This document shows, piece by piece, positions 50,937-61,215 of a stretch of DNA of 64,000 nt. The stretch lies in assembly GCA_020636215.1 (NCBI GenBank), contig JACJYG010000004.1, positions 310,001 to 374,000 on the forward strand, written 5' to 3'. Under the pieces are notes generated by a model, which searched no databases, was not told where the DNA came from, and saw only the letters and a list, made by a program, of their open reading frames with translations. The DNA is from Lewinellaceae bacterium (GTDB lineage Bacteria > Bacteroidota > Bacteroidia > Chitinophagales > Saprospiraceae). Position 1 is the stretch's first letter; each line of letters opens with the position of its first letter. A program made the position numbers and the translations under genes.

Positions 50937-50972
50937 GGGCGATGGGCCACAAACCCACCGCCCTTTTTCTTT
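50937..50972 (+). terminator. Rho-independent terminator of the RRM gene
   Basis: GGGCGATGGG and CCCACCGCCC pair (one G-U) around CCACAAA, followed by TTTTTCTTTTC. Confidence 0.85.
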
Positions 50973-51149
50973 TCTCACTACCGCGTGTTTTAGAAACCCA
51001 ACTTATGCCTATTTATTGCAAAAGCAGGCCGAGGGAATATGTCCATCAATGTTTAATTTTGAATGAATTTTTCCTTGTCGCCATGCCTTAATAGTGATTA
51101 AGGGTTACTAAGCATGTTTGAAAGTGATTTTAAACAAAAATCAGAAAAT

Positions 51150-53960
51150 ATGTATCGGAACTTACTCCTGTTGCTTCTCTCCACACTCTGTACTTTCGCA
51201 ATTCAGGCACAAGTGGTCTACAGTGACCCGACCTTACCCACTTCTGAAGAGGAAGTAACCATTTTCTTTGACGCTACCCAGGGCAATGGCGGACTGGCCA
51301 ATTGCAATTGTGATGTCTACCTGCACACTGGGGTAATCACCAACCTCAGTACCGGCCCCTCCAACTGGCTTTACGTCCCCACTACCTGGGGCATCGCCAA
51401 CCCAGCCTGGAAAATGACGCTGGTGAGTGGGCAAAGCAATCTGTACAGCTTCACCTTTTCCCCTTCCGTAAGGGCTTATTTCGGGGTGCCTGCCAGTGAA
51501 ACGATAGAAAAAATAGCCTTCGTTTTCCGCAATGAGAATGGCTCCCTCACCGGCCGCGATGACAATGGAGCCGATATTTTCCTTGACCTATTCCAGCAAA
51601 ACACGGGCTTTACTGCCGCCTTGCAAAGCCCTAGCAACACTGCTTTAGTAGTGGAAAGTGGCGCCATCATTCCAGTTCGCGTCGCCACTAATGAGCCCGC
51701 TACGATCTCCGTTTCCGACAATGGGATGCTGCTGGTGGAAGAAACAACCCAACTACTCCAATACAACCTTGTTGCCGGCGCAACAGGGACGCACATTGTG
51801 CAGATTGCAGCCAGCAATGGCGAATCGACGCAAAATTTTGAATTTGCCTATGCTGTTCCCCTCGATATCGCTCCGGCCAACCCACCGGCAGGACTGGAAG
51901 CAGGTATTACTTTTGAAAATGGGGCCTTAAAGCTAAACCTCTACGCGCCAAATAAAGAAACCGTTTTTGTACTCGGTGATTTCAATAACTGGCGCCCCAA
52001 TACGGACTATCAGATGACGCCCAGTCCCGACGGTTCCTGGTGGATCGAGATCGACGGCCTGGATCCGAATAGCGCCTACGCCTTCCAATATCTGGTGAAC
52101 GGGGAACTCCGCATCGCCGACCCCTACAGCACCCTCGTGCTCGACCCTGGTAACGACCCTTATATACCTGAAGTCACCTATCCCAACCTTCCAGCCTACC
52201 CAGAAGGAGGAGAAGGCATTGTGAGCCTGATAGACCCGGGCGTTGCCCAGTACAACTGGCAGTCCGCCAACTACACCCGGCCGGCCCGGGAAGAACTGGT
52301 CGTTTATGAACTGCTGATGCGGGATTTTCTGGAACGCCATGATTACACCAGCCTCATCGACACCCTGGCCTATTTACAGCGCCTGGGCGTCAATGCCATC
52401 GAACTAATGCCGGTCAATGAGTTCTCCGGTAATATCAGCTGGGGCTACAACCCTACCTTCCATATGGCGCTCGACAAGTACTACGGCCCTATATATGAGT
52501 TCAAGCGCTTTATTGATGCCTGCCATAAACGGGGGATGGCGGTCATTCTGGATGTCGTTTTCAACCACGCCGACCGGCCCAGCCCCCTGGTGTCGCTCTA
52601 TTGGAACCAGACAACCAATCAACCTGCTGCCGACAACCCCTGGCTGAACCCCGTAGCGCCCCACGATTATAGCGTGTTCTTCGATTTTAACCATGAAAGC
52701 CCCCATACCAAGGCTTATTTCGATAAAGTACTGCGCTACTGGCTGTCAGAATTCCGGGTGGATGGTTTCCGCTTCGACCTGTCCAAAGGGTTGACCCAAA
52801 ATGTGGGAGGCCCCTACGATGCCGGAGCCTATGACGCCAGCCGGATCGCCATTATTAAGTCTTACGCCGATGTGGTATGGCAAACCACACCCGGTGCTTA
52901 TATGATCCTGGAACACTTCGCCGATTGGGCGGAGGAAAAAGAGCTGGCGGAATACCAGGATGGAATGATGCTTTGGAATAATATGAACTTCGCAGCCCTC
53001 GATATCATCCGGAATGGAAACGGCAGCCTCAACGGAACCGCCTACACCAACCGCGGCTGGAATACCCCCTACGCGCTGGTCTCCTATATGGAAAGCCACG
53101 ATGAGGAACGCCTGCTATACGAAGCCCTTACTAATGGCGCCACCTCCGGCAGCTACAATGTGCGGGATCTGGAAACAGCTCTGACGAGAGCGGAAGCCCT
53201 CGCAACCCTTTTCTACACCGTGCCCGGGCCGAAAATGCTATGGCAGTTTGGAGAGCAAGGCTATGATTTCCCTATTAACTATTGCGAAAACGGAACCATC
53301 AATAATGCCTGCCGCACCAGCCCAAAACCCATACGTTGGGATTATTACCAGGAAGACGCCCGGCGCCATCTCTATGACGTGACCAGCACCATGGCCAGGA
53401 TGAAAGGGTTCCTCGATATCTTCAACACTACGGACTTCGAGGTGGACCTCAGCCCGGCAGTCAAAAAAGTAAAACTCCATAGCCCGGGTTTGGAGCTGAT
53501 TGCCGTTGCCAACCTCGGGACCACCTCCGGGCAGGCATTCCAGGTGTTCTCCAGTACCGGAACCTGGTACGAATTCTTCTCCGGCCAGACCCTCAATGTG
53601 GCCACGCCCAACATCCTGCTGTCGCTGACGCCGGGAGAATACCGCTTATATACCAACCAGCCGATCGAACTGCCATCGGATACCCGCGAGCAGTTGCGGC
53701 CCGGTGCGTTTGACCTGGGGATTGCGCCCAACCCCAGCAATGGCCCAATATCACTCAGCTATGTGCTGCCCCATACTGCAAGCGTGATGCTGCAAGTATT
53801 TAACCTGCAGGGCCAACAGGTTTACGCCCAAAGCCTGGGCCAACAATTGCCGGGCTGGCATGGCCATGAAATAGCCCCCCAACTACCCGCCGGCGCCTAT
53901 GTGCTGAAACTGTCCGCTGATGGCTTAGTGGAAACTAAAGTTTTTGTGGCGCGTCCATAA
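51150..53960 (+). CDS. GH13-family alpha-amylase-like T9SS protein
   Basis: The 936-residue product (start MYRNLLLLLLSTLCTF, cleavage after IQAQ) has an N-terminal beta domain, an E-set/CBM48-like domain from about residue 253 (LKLNLYAPNKETVFVLGDFN) and a GH13 barrel from about 360. Conserved regions are visible: DVVFNHADRP (I), GFRFDLSKG with nucleophile Asp543 (II), MILEHFADW with Glu588 (III) and ESHDEER with Asp651 (IV). The C-terminal domain and a sorting domain (from about 857) follow. It should hydrolyse or rearrange alpha-glucans at the cell surface. A 36-base upstream extension exists but ATG 51150 gives the better signal peptide. Confidence 0.9.
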   Translation: MYRNLLLLLLSTLCTFAIQAQVVYSDPTLPTSEEEVTIFFDATQGNGGLANCNCDVYLHTGVITNLSTGPSNWLYVPTTWGIANPAWKMTLVSGQSNLYSFTFSPSVRAYFGVPASETIEKIAFVFRNENGSLTGRDDNGADIFLDLFQQNTGFTAALQSPSNTALVVESGAIIPVRVATNEPATISVSDNGMLLVEETTQLLQYNLVAGATGTHIVQIAASNGESTQNFEFAYAVPLDIAPANPPAGLEAGITFENGALKLNLYAPNKETVFVLGDFNNWRPNTDYQMTPSPDGSWWIEIDGLDPNSAYAFQYLVNGELRIADPYSTLVLDPGNDPYIPEVTYPNLPAYPEGGEGIVSLIDPGVAQYNWQSANYTRPAREELVVYELLMRDFLERHDYTSLIDTLAYLQRLGVNAIELMPVNEFSGNISWGYNPTFHMALDKYYGPIYEFKRFIDACHKRGMAVILDVVFNHADRPSPLVSLYWNQTTNQPAADNPWLNPVAPHDYSVFFDFNHESPHTKAYFDKVLRYWLSEFRVDGFRFDLSKGLTQNVGGPYDAGAYDASRIAIIKSYADVVWQTTPGAYMILEHFADWAEEKELAEYQDGMMLWNNMNFAALDIIRNGNGSLNGTAYTNRGWNTPYALVSYMESHDEERLLYEALTNGATSGSYNVRDLETALTRAEALATLFYTVPGPKMLWQFGEQGYDFPINYCENGTINNACRTSPKPIRWDYYQEDARRHLYDVTSTMARMKGFLDIFNTTDFEVDLSPAVKKVKLHSPGLELIAVANLGTTSGQAFQVFSSTGTWYEFFSGQTLNVATPNILLSLTPGEYRLYTNQPIELPSDTREQLRPGAFDLGIAPNPSNGPISLSYVLPHTASVMLQVFNLQGQQVYAQSLGQQLPGWHGHEIAPQLPAGAYVLKLSADGLVETKVFVARP

Positions 53961-53964
53961 TGGT

Positions 53965-54105
53965 TAAAAAGGTTCAGGGGGTTGAGAAGGTTGAAAGGGA
54001 TGATATTGCCCCTCTCAACCTTCTCAACCCTCTCAACTTTCTCAACTTTCTCAACCCTCTAAACTTTCTCAACCCTCTAAACTCTTCTCAACTCTCCTCA
54101 ACTCT
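53965..54105. repeat. 9-bp CTCAACCCT array behind the amylase gene
   Basis: Degenerate GGTTGAGAAGG units (53970-53996) are followed by about 11 CTCAACCCT/CTCAACTTT/CTAAACTCT units on the complement. It lies directly after the stop codon. It is the fourth copy of this family in the window. Confidence 0.85.
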
Positions 54106-54281
54106 TCTACCCCCCTACCGCCCTCCTTCATCGAATAAGTCCGGCTATTCATAGATTGGCTTATTTTATTTGACCGCCATTTCCGATATTCACCCTTCCT
54201 TTGTCCATCATCTTTTTCCAGTCAAAAAACCGCTCTCAGGAGAGCAATGTGCTTTTGGATCATCTCAAAAGGAAAAAGGTT

Positions 54282-55229
54282 ATGGTGACTACTTCTAAAG
54301 CAGGCGTACAGCGGATGTCAGATCAATTGCGCCACCAGGAACTGAACTTTGACAACGTCATTATCCATTCTCATTTCAGGCACTTTGAAAAATCTGTCCA
54401 GGATTCAGGCTTGTCCATAAAATTGGGGCATCGCGGGGCCGAGCATTATTTTTTTGACGGCCAGAAGCATACAGTCCGGCCTGGCCGTTATCTGGTGGTC
54501 AACCGGCATCGCGCTTTTGATTGTTTTCTGAAGAGCGAAGAACCGATTGAAGCCTTTTGTATCTATCTGAGCAAGCAAATCGTTAGAGACGTCGTGTCGG
54601 CATTGCTAAGTACCCCCGCTCAATGCCTCGACAACCCCATTTACCTACGCCAGCCCGAACCGGTATTCCAGGAAAAAGTGTACCGGACAGAAGAGAACGT
54701 ACTTGGCCATTTTCTGGCTCAACTTCGCCCCATTTTGGCTTCGGGAACGCCGATGGACTTTGAGGCCTTGTATTACACCCTGGCGGAAAAGTTAATCCGC
54801 AGCCAGATTCAGATCGAGCAGCAGATACAGCGTATCAGTTCCACCCGACGAGATACCCGCGAGGAGCTCTACCGCCGCCTGAGCATTGCCCGACATTACA
54901 TCATGGACAATTTTCGACAGGAAATTTCGCTGGATGAATTAGCGCGGGAAGCGGCGCTTTCCAAGTTCCACCTGCTGCGAACGTACAAAGAAGCCTTCGG
55001 CACCACCCCCTACCGGCAGGTGCTCGACCTACGCCTGCAGCGGGCTCAACGCCTTTTGGCAAAAGGGTGGCTGATGGAAGAAATCGCTTTTGACCTGGGA
55101 TTTTCCGACCGGCGGTCGTTCACCAAGGCGTTTAAAAAAGCATTTGGCCTGGCGCCGTCGGGATTTCGGGAAAACCGTTCAACCGGTAATAACTTTTCAT
55201 CAAAACAACAATTTCAAAACGAGCTTTAG
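54282..55229 (+). CDS. AraC-family transcriptional regulator
   Basis: I choose the ATG at 54282 (MVTTSKAGVQRMSDQL, 315 residues); a TTG at 54201 would add 27 residues. The N-terminal 150 residues form an AraC-type ligand-sensing cupin-like region (FFDGQKHTVRPGRYLVVNRH). The C-terminus is a double HTH: SLDELAREAALSKFHLLRTY and MEEIAFDLGFSDRRSFTKAFKKAFG. It stands 17 bases ahead of the S9 peptidase gene on the same strand and may control it or the upstream amylase. The ligand is unknown. Confidence 0.88.
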   Translation: MVTTSKAGVQRMSDQLRHQELNFDNVIIHSHFRHFEKSVQDSGLSIKLGHRGAEHYFFDGQKHTVRPGRYLVVNRHRAFDCFLKSEEPIEAFCIYLSKQIVRDVVSALLSTPAQCLDNPIYLRQPEPVFQEKVYRTEENVLGHFLAQLRPILASGTPMDFEALYYTLAEKLIRSQIQIEQQIQRISSTRRDTREELYRRLSIARHYIMDNFRQEISLDELAREAALSKFHLLRTYKEAFGTTPYRQVLDLRLQRAQRLLAKGWLMEEIAFDLGFSDRRSFTKAFKKAFGLAPSGFRENRSTGNNFSSKQQFQNEL

Positions 55230-55246
55230 TTTAACTTACCCGCTCT

Positions 55247-57211
55247 ATGCGACAGCTACTACTTCTTTTTCTGCTGCTAAAGGTTTTACAAACCCTATCA
55301 GCCCAGCCCACCCTCATTCCACGGGAGCTGTTTTTTCAACAGAAAGACCTGTACAACATCCGGCTGTCGCCCGATGGGGAACGCGTATATTACCAACGCC
55401 GCTCCGTGCAGGAGGGGCGCCTGCTGTATGTAGAATCCCGGCGGCCAGGGCGGGAACTGTACCTCGATTTTGGCGGCGCCCTGCTCGACTGGCAGCCGGC
55501 CCACCCGGCCGGTGTTCTGGCGGTGGTGCAAAAGCAGGGTAAGCAGTTGATCCTCGCCAACGGCCAGCAATTGCAGGCCATTCCGATCTTCCCATTGCAA
55601 CAGATCCATATCGAAGCGCTCAGCCCCAAACGCCCAAATGAACTGGTGGCAGCCATCACTGCCGAAAATGACAGCCTCAACGGCATTTACCGCATCAACT
55701 TCCACAACGGCTCCCTGGAAAAGATCAGCGGCCCGTTGGATTTCCAAAAGCTCTTTTTCGACCAGCAACTGCGCCTGTGCGCCGGCCGCCTGCAAAACGA
55801 CATCAGCGGATACTCCATCTATCGGTACGATGGCCGGCAATGGCTGGAAACCCTGCGCTACCCCTTCGAGGAGAGCCAGTTCCTCGGAGGCTTTCAGGAC
55901 GTTCTTTCGGTGAGCGCCGATGGGCGCACCTTTTACGCCACCGACAATCTGAACCGGGACAAGACAGCCCTTATTGCGGTAGATGTGGCCTCCGGCCGCC
56001 AGGAATTGCTGGTGGCTGACAACAAGGCTGACATCCTCCCTTTCGGCCCGATGATCGGCCCCGACGGGCGGCCGCAGATGGTATTCAGCCTTTTTGCCGA
56101 TGCCCGCCGACACTTCCTCGATGCCCGGGCGCAAGCCGATTTTGCTTACGCCAACCGCCTGTTGCAAGGGCAGGCCGGCTTTGCCGAAAGCAGCGCCAAC
56201 GGCCGCATCTGGTTATTGCGCCGCCTCAATGGCGGGCCGATGACGTATTACCATTTTGACCGGGATAACCGGAAATTAACCAAACTGTTCAGCGATTTCC
56301 CTGCACTGGCCGCGTACCCACTGGCCACCCGTAAAGCTTTCAGCGTCATCACCCGCGATGGCTACGAGTTGCCTGTGCATGTTTACCTGCCTCCCGGCGC
56401 CGATATGGATGGAGACGGCATCCCGGAAAAGAACCTTCCTACAATCCTTTACGTGCACGGTGGCCCCTGGGTCGGCGTCAACCATTGGAACAATTGGTTC
56501 CACACCCGCAACTTCCAGCTGCTGGCCAACCGGGGCTATGCGGTCATCAACACCGAATTCCGCGGAAGCACTGGCCTGGGGAAACATTTCACCAACCTGG
56601 GCGACCTGCAATGGGGAGCGGGTATGCTCAACGACCAACTGGATATTGCAGAGTGGGCTCTGAAAACGGGCATTGCCGCTGAAAAAAAGCTCGGCATCTG
56701 GGGCTGGTCCTTTGGCGGATATACCGCCGCCGCCGCCCTGGCCTTCGCTCCGGAACAATTCGCCTGTGGCATCGCCATGTATGGCCCGGCTGACCTGGAC
56801 AGCTTTTCCCGCATTCCATTCACCGATTCCCCCATCTGGCGCAATCGCGTCGGCAACCCCTACACCCCGGAAGGAACGGCATTGCTCCAGAAACAATCTC
56901 CCATCAACTCCGTGAACCAGATACAGAGCCCCATCCTACTGACTACGGGTAGCAAAGATGGCCGCGTTCCGCAACAACAGGTGGATGCCTTCGCCACGGC
57001 TCTCCATAATGCCCAAAAAGAAGTGGTGTATTTTTACTACCCCAATGAAGTACATGACTTCAGCGAGGCCGGCAGTTGGGTTTCCTTCTGGGCCATTGCG
57101 GAGCAATTTCTCCACCAACACCTCGGTGGAAACTACCAGGCGGTGGGCGAAGACCTTAAAAAAGGGAATTTCAAGGTGGTGTATGGGAAGGAGTGGATCG
57201 AAGGAATGTAA
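55247..57211 (+). CDS. S9 family peptidase (prolyl oligopeptidase-like), exported
   Basis: The 654-residue product has a signal peptide (MRQLLLLFLLLKVLQTLS). A beta-propeller occupies about 30-340 (DLYNIRLSPDGERVYYQRRS). An alpha/beta-hydrolase domain follows, with the nucleophile elbow GWSFGGY (Ser488), GSKDGRVP (Asp571) and NEVHDFSE (His603), in the order and spacing of the S9 family. It should cleave peptides in the periplasm or outside. A dipeptidyl or acylaminoacyl type cannot be decided. Its end overlaps the possible upstream extension of the next gene. Confidence 0.9.
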   Translation: MRQLLLLFLLLKVLQTLSAQPTLIPRELFFQQKDLYNIRLSPDGERVYYQRRSVQEGRLLYVESRRPGRELYLDFGGALLDWQPAHPAGVLAVVQKQGKQLILANGQQLQAIPIFPLQQIHIEALSPKRPNELVAAITAENDSLNGIYRINFHNGSLEKISGPLDFQKLFFDQQLRLCAGRLQNDISGYSIYRYDGRQWLETLRYPFEESQFLGGFQDVLSVSADGRTFYATDNLNRDKTALIAVDVASGRQELLVADNKADILPFGPMIGPDGRPQMVFSLFADARRHFLDARAQADFAYANRLLQGQAGFAESSANGRIWLLRRLNGGPMTYYHFDRDNRKLTKLFSDFPALAAYPLATRKAFSVITRDGYELPVHVYLPPGADMDGDGIPEKNLPTILYVHGGPWVGVNHWNNWFHTRNFQLLANRGYAVINTEFRGSTGLGKHFTNLGDLQWGAGMLNDQLDIAEWALKTGIAAEKKLGIWGWSFGGYTAAAALAFAPEQFACGIAMYGPADLDSFSRIPFTDSPIWRNRVGNPYTPEGTALLQKQSPINSVNQIQSPILLTTGSKDGRVPQQQVDAFATALHNAQKEVVYFYYPNEVHDFSEAGSWVSFWAIAEQFLHQHLGGNYQAVGEDLKKGNFKVVYGKEWIEGM

Positions 57212-57318
57212 AATGTAAAAGTATCCTGGGGCTCCCGGCAGACAAATCACCCGTTCGCGAGACGCTTCGTCCCGATTTGGGACACAGCCCCTCACGAACG
57301 AAAAAATTACAAACCACA

Positions 57319-58365
57319 ATGCGCGACCCCTTACTATTAATCCTGGCCGGCCTGCTGCTTATGGCTGGATGCAGGCCAAAGGCAGAGGACGGAAAAATCC
57401 GCCTGTCTCCCAAAAGCCACGTCATCCTGCTCGACAGCCTGGAGGCGGCCGATGCCATCATCCGGGATGCGGAAGAGGGGTATTTTGAAAAAGTGCAGCC
57501 CTTGGATATGTCCATTCAGATGGGGCAGCCTTTGCCGAACGGCAGGCCTCGGGAAGGGCTGCTGGAAGATTACCGGGCCTTTCTGCGAACGGATGTGGCG
57601 GGCTTCAGCCAGGAGGAGCAGGCCCTAGTCCGGAAGGCTTTCCAAGGGGCCTGGCGCCTTTGCCGAAAGTTCAACCCGAAAATTTTTCCGGACACGATCC
57701 GGCTGATCAAAACGAAGGGAAGGCATTACGGGCCATCGGTTTATTATACCCGGGAGCACTGCATCATAATCCCCGAAAATGAACTCGTGCCCGGCAATGA
57801 GGAGATGCTTAGCCAGGTGATGCTGCATGAACTGTTCCACATTTACTCCCGCTACCATCCGCAACAGCGGGAGGCGCTGTACCGGATCATTGGTTTTGAA
57901 CGGCTCTCCCTGCCGCTCCACCTCACCGACAGCCTGCAGCAGCGCCTGCTACTCAACCCCGATGGCATCGACTGGAACTACGCCATCGCCTTCGATGGCC
58001 CCAATGGCCAGGTGATTCAGGCCGTGCCCCTTATCCGGTCGGCTTTGCCGGCCTATCATTATTCCCGGCCGCATTACTTCGAGTATCTGGATTTCCAGCT
58101 CTACCCCATCGTTCGCCGCGACGGCCTTTTTGAAGTGCTGGCCCAAAACGGCAGCGAAAGCCCGCTGCCCCCCGTTGATAGCCTGCCCGGTTTCTTCCGG
58201 CTGATCGGGGACAACACCGGCTACATCATCCACCCGGATGAAATACTGGCGGATAATTTCGTGCTATTGGTAATGATGGATACAGGAGAGGGGGCTTATG
58301 GATCAGGGCAGTACTCTGTCCGCGGGCGGGAGATATTGGAGCGTATAGGGAATATACTAAGGTAG
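57319..58365 (+). CDS. Zinc-metallopeptidase-like lipoprotein
   Basis: The ATG at 57319 (MRDPLLLILAGLLLMAGCRP) gives a lipoprotein signal with Cys in MAGC and 348 residues. A zinc-binding HELFH motif is present (His170, Glu171, His174) in VMLHELFHIYSRYH, the mark of gluzincin-like or DUF-type metallopeptidases. A third ligand is not obvious, though Glu and His residues follow. It is probably a periplasmic or outer-membrane-bound protease or a structural relative. It follows the S9 gene by about 107 bases, so both may serve extracellular peptide use. Confidence 0.72.
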   Translation: MRDPLLLILAGLLLMAGCRPKAEDGKIRLSPKSHVILLDSLEAADAIIRDAEEGYFEKVQPLDMSIQMGQPLPNGRPREGLLEDYRAFLRTDVAGFSQEEQALVRKAFQGAWRLCRKFNPKIFPDTIRLIKTKGRHYGPSVYYTREHCIIIPENELVPGNEEMLSQVMLHELFHIYSRYHPQQREALYRIIGFERLSLPLHLTDSLQQRLLLNPDGIDWNYAIAFDGPNGQVIQAVPLIRSALPAYHYSRPHYFEYLDFQLYPIVRRDGLFEVLAQNGSESPLPPVDSLPGFFRLIGDNTGYIIHPDEILADNFVLLVMMDTGEGAYGSGQYSVRGREILERIGNILR

Positions 58366-58710
58366 AGTGGGTTTGTCTCGTCCTGGGTGTGCTTTTGTAC
58401 AAGTCTTGAGGATCGTAAAAGAATAAGGGATTAGAAAAATTCGAATTTAACATTGTTCTGATTGTAAATGCCAGGAATTACAAGTACATTGTTGCAAGTG
58501 TCATATTCTACTCAATTTCCCAAGCAATATTATCCCAGGCCTCTATTTCAATTAACCTACAAAAACCCTGCGCTATGCTGAAGAAAAGTACTTATAAGCA
58601 ATTACCCCCCCCCAAATTAAAAAAAAGCTAAACTGTTGCTGTGTTGCACTTTCTTTTCAACCTGTTTTCAAAGCTATGCACAAAACTAGGAAGGCCTGCG
58701 GGATTGCGGC

Positions 58711-60276
58711 ATGCCGGACAGCCTGTCTGTATACCATGTGCCGGAATCGGAGTTGAATCATTGCTTTAATGTGGATAGTATTCAACAGCAATGCACAAAG
58801 GTTTGGCTGCGGGTAAACGTCCACTTTTTCCTGGATGACGACTGCGAGGGCACGCTCGACCCTTTGGGGGTGGAAAATATCCCCATCGAAGATGCTTACG
58901 AAACGGCTGAAGATATAATAAAAAGGGCCAATGAGGCACTGGATAACAACTATAAACAATGGGTGCAGATACCCTTATGGGGATTTGCCCCTGAAGATGA
59001 AAAACCTGAGCAATGCGTGCCCATTCGTTATGCGCTCTCCGGCGTATACGTTTGGTGTAATACTACGGCGAAAAACACCACTGGAGGCGCCCCTTATTGG
59101 TTTCAATCAAATTTCGGACAATATACAGATACAGAGTATAACGCCTTTTTTGTAGAATGGATAGGCGATGCTACCGGGCAAGCCAATGGCCAGCCGGGTA
59201 ATGCATTCACAGCAGAGAATTTTGGCGCCTCTGTTTTTAATCACGAAATGGGGCATGTATTGGATTTAGGCCACTCATTTAACGATGATATGGTGGATGA
59301 CACCCCGCAGGTGGGTTTTCGCTATGACTACAACTGTGATGGGGATAAAATTGATAATTTTTCCCTTGGAATTGGCTGGGAAGGGGAATGGCGACAATGC
59401 TGGGATAATCTTAGCCGAGACTTTTATAACGGCAATCGCTATTTAGATTACGATGGAGATGGGGCCATCGATTACCCCGATCTGTGTGATATGGCCGCTC
59501 CCTGCCTCTTTTATCCCTGTTGTAGCTGGGATTATGTAGACAACAACATTATGGCCTACTCACGATACAACGAATGCTGCGCGGCTTATACGGAAGGCCA
59601 GATTACCCGTATCCTGGAAAATTTAAGCACGGATACCTACTGCAAATACATAGAAGAAATAACCTCTGATTGCCCCCCGCCAATGGCCAATATACACATA
59701 TTGCCCACCGAAGCTGATAAGGATGACTGTTCCTATTGCCTGAATCTGTCGGCCAGTATGCATGATGAGTATTATAAAGTGGATTTTTTTAAAAGCAACG
59801 GCGACCCCCTATATACCACCGGTTGGCTAAGTGGGCCTGCCAACCGGTTTTGCATCTCCAAGTCCATTCGCCCGCCCTATAACTACAATTATGGTTTTCA
59901 GGCAGGCCAGTCCTATACGGCTAAACTTACCGTAGAAAACTATTGCGGCGACAAAACAGAAGAAGAGATCACTTTCCTGTTTGAAGGGGTGGGCTGTGAC
60001 CCTGAGTATCCTGAACAGCAGGTTGCTATTACCAACCTATACCCCAACCCTTTTACCAATGCCCTGCAGGTAGATTACGAAACCCAAAAGGCAGGCCACC
60101 TGAACCTATGGCTGGCCCCAGCCTCCGGGCCGGATATACTGATGCACTCCGAATACATCACCACGCCTGGGAGTTACCAGAAATCCTTATCCACCAGCTC
60201 TATTGCTTCAGGCGTATATTATTTTATCCTGGAACTGGATGGAGAGCTCATCGCAGAAACCATATTAAAAATATAA
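58711..60276 (+). CDS. M43-like metallopeptidase with T9SS sorting domain, signal peptide missing
   Basis: The 521-residue frame has the metzincin motif HEMGHVLDLGH (His178, Glu179, His182, His188), a Met-turn NNIMAYSR, and Cys-rich segments. This matches pappalysin-like M43 proteases, which are usually secreted. A T9SS sorting domain is clear at about residue 446 onward (NLYPNPFTNALQVDYETQ ... GVYYFILELDGE). The first codon in this frame after the in-frame TAG at 58687 is Met at 58711, and no signal peptide precedes it. A frameshift near the start, or an upstream exported start in another frame, is likely. Upstream homopolymers (C9 and A8 near 58606-58630) are prone to sequencing or biological slippage. 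Confidence 0.75.
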   Translation: MPDSLSVYHVPESELNHCFNVDSIQQQCTKVWLRVNVHFFLDDDCEGTLDPLGVENIPIEDAYETAEDIIKRANEALDNNYKQWVQIPLWGFAPEDEKPEQCVPIRYALSGVYVWCNTTAKNTTGGAPYWFQSNFGQYTDTEYNAFFVEWIGDATGQANGQPGNAFTAENFGASVFNHEMGHVLDLGHSFNDDMVDDTPQVGFRYDYNCDGDKIDNFSLGIGWEGEWRQCWDNLSRDFYNGNRYLDYDGDGAIDYPDLCDMAAPCLFYPCCSWDYVDNNIMAYSRYNECCAAYTEGQITRILENLSTDTYCKYIEEITSDCPPPMANIHILPTEADKDDCSYCLNLSASMHDEYYKVDFFKSNGDPLYTTGWLSGPANRFCISKSIRPPYNYNYGFQAGQSYTAKLTVENYCGDKTEEEITFLFEGVGCDPEYPEQQVAITNLYPNPFTNALQVDYETQKAGHLNLWLAPASGPDILMHSEYITTPGSYQKSLSTSSIASGVYYFILELDGELIAETILKI

Positions 60277-60279
60277 GCC

Positions 60280-61215
60280 ATGTTGCGCCATACCACTTTG
60301 CTTATTTTGTTGTTACTCCGGTTGTTGCCTGTGCAGGCCCAGCCCACTGCCCAATTTGAAACCACTTTTTATTTTGAAGACGCCATCGGCAACCGGGATT
60401 CCGTCATTGTAGGGTATGACACCCTGGCCACTCACGACATAGACCCCGAGTTCGGAGAAATGGAGATACTAGCTCCATTTGATTCCGTTTTTGAAGTGAG
60501 AGCCGGGCATTTTGACTGGCCATGGCGGGAAAAGTTGTCCAAAAAAATTATCGACAGAGGCTCAATAGCGGTAGGGCCTAATCCGCCTGAAGATTGCTAC
60601 TCGGGTGGAAGGATATTTATTTTTGTCTGGGCAACCCATCAACCCGTGAAAGTGTGGTGGGACCGGCCCACTTTCCTGAATTCGCGCTGTTACCGGGCCT
60701 CTGCACTGTTGAACCATTGGGTCGATGAACTGGCCGGCCCCATCGCTCCGGAAAACATTCCCCCTGAATACGCCTGCCTGGCCGCTGAAGACTCCATTTT
60801 TTTCGACATGTCTGAGGAATACCTGACGGCTGACAGCTCGATGGCTCGCATCAGCCTGGAAAAAGAAGTCCAGGGTCTTGGAGAGCAAAGCATATATGGG
60901 CTCCGCTTTTTCCCAGCCTCAACCCCCTACGATTATTCTCCCTGTTTTTGGGTAACTTCCACCCGGGAAGCGGACGAACCGCCCGGCCTCCTTATTTATC
61001 CCAATCCCACATCCGGCGAGGCGAATATACAGCTGCCGGAAGGGGTGGAAGTGCTATTAATAGAGCTTTATGGCGCCAATGGCGCCCTGCTCCGGCAACA
61101 GCGCAATGTTCAGCCGGCGCAGTTCAACTTGTCAGGGCTGCCTTCGGGCATCTACCAGCTCCTGGTGATGGGTAGCGACGGAAAGCGGTATTGGGAGCGG
61201 GTGGTGAAGCAGTGA
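60280..61215 (+). CDS. Unknown exported protein with T9SS sorting domain
   Basis: The 311-residue product starts 4 bases after the protease gene, with a signal peptide (MLRHTTLLILLLLRLLPVQA, cleavage after QAQ). The body (about 25-225) is not one I recognise. It has FVWATHQPVKVWWDRPTFLN and a Cys-containing strand region but no catalytic motif. The sorting domain begins about residue 235 (LIYPNPTSGEANIQLPEGVE) and ends GIYQLLVMGSDGKRYWERVV. This domain is nearly identical to that of the next gene. Probably surface-bound; it may act with the protease. Confidence 0.72.
   Translation: MLRHTTLLILLLLRLLPVQAQPTAQFETTFYFEDAIGNRDSVIVGYDTLATHDIDPEFGEMEILAPFDSVFEVRAGHFDWPWREKLSKKIIDRGSIAVGPNPPEDCYSGGRIFIFVWATHQPVKVWWDRPTFLNSRCYRASALLNHWVDELAGPIAPENIPPEYACLAAEDSIFFDMSEEYLTADSSMARISLEKEVQGLGEQSIYGLRFFPASTPYDYSPCFWVTSTREADEPPGLLIYPNPTSGEANIQLPEGVEVLLIELYGANGALLRQQRNVQPAQFNLSGLPSGIYQLLVMGSDGKRYWERVVKQ

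Noticed and set aside
50380..50958. 192-codon minus-strand frame rich in Ala, Thr and Val
   Set aside because: Antisense of the glycine-rich tail of the RRM protein.
56276..56896. 206-codon minus-strand frame opposite the S9 peptidase
   Set aside because: Lies across the catalytic triad region of a clear plus-strand peptidase.
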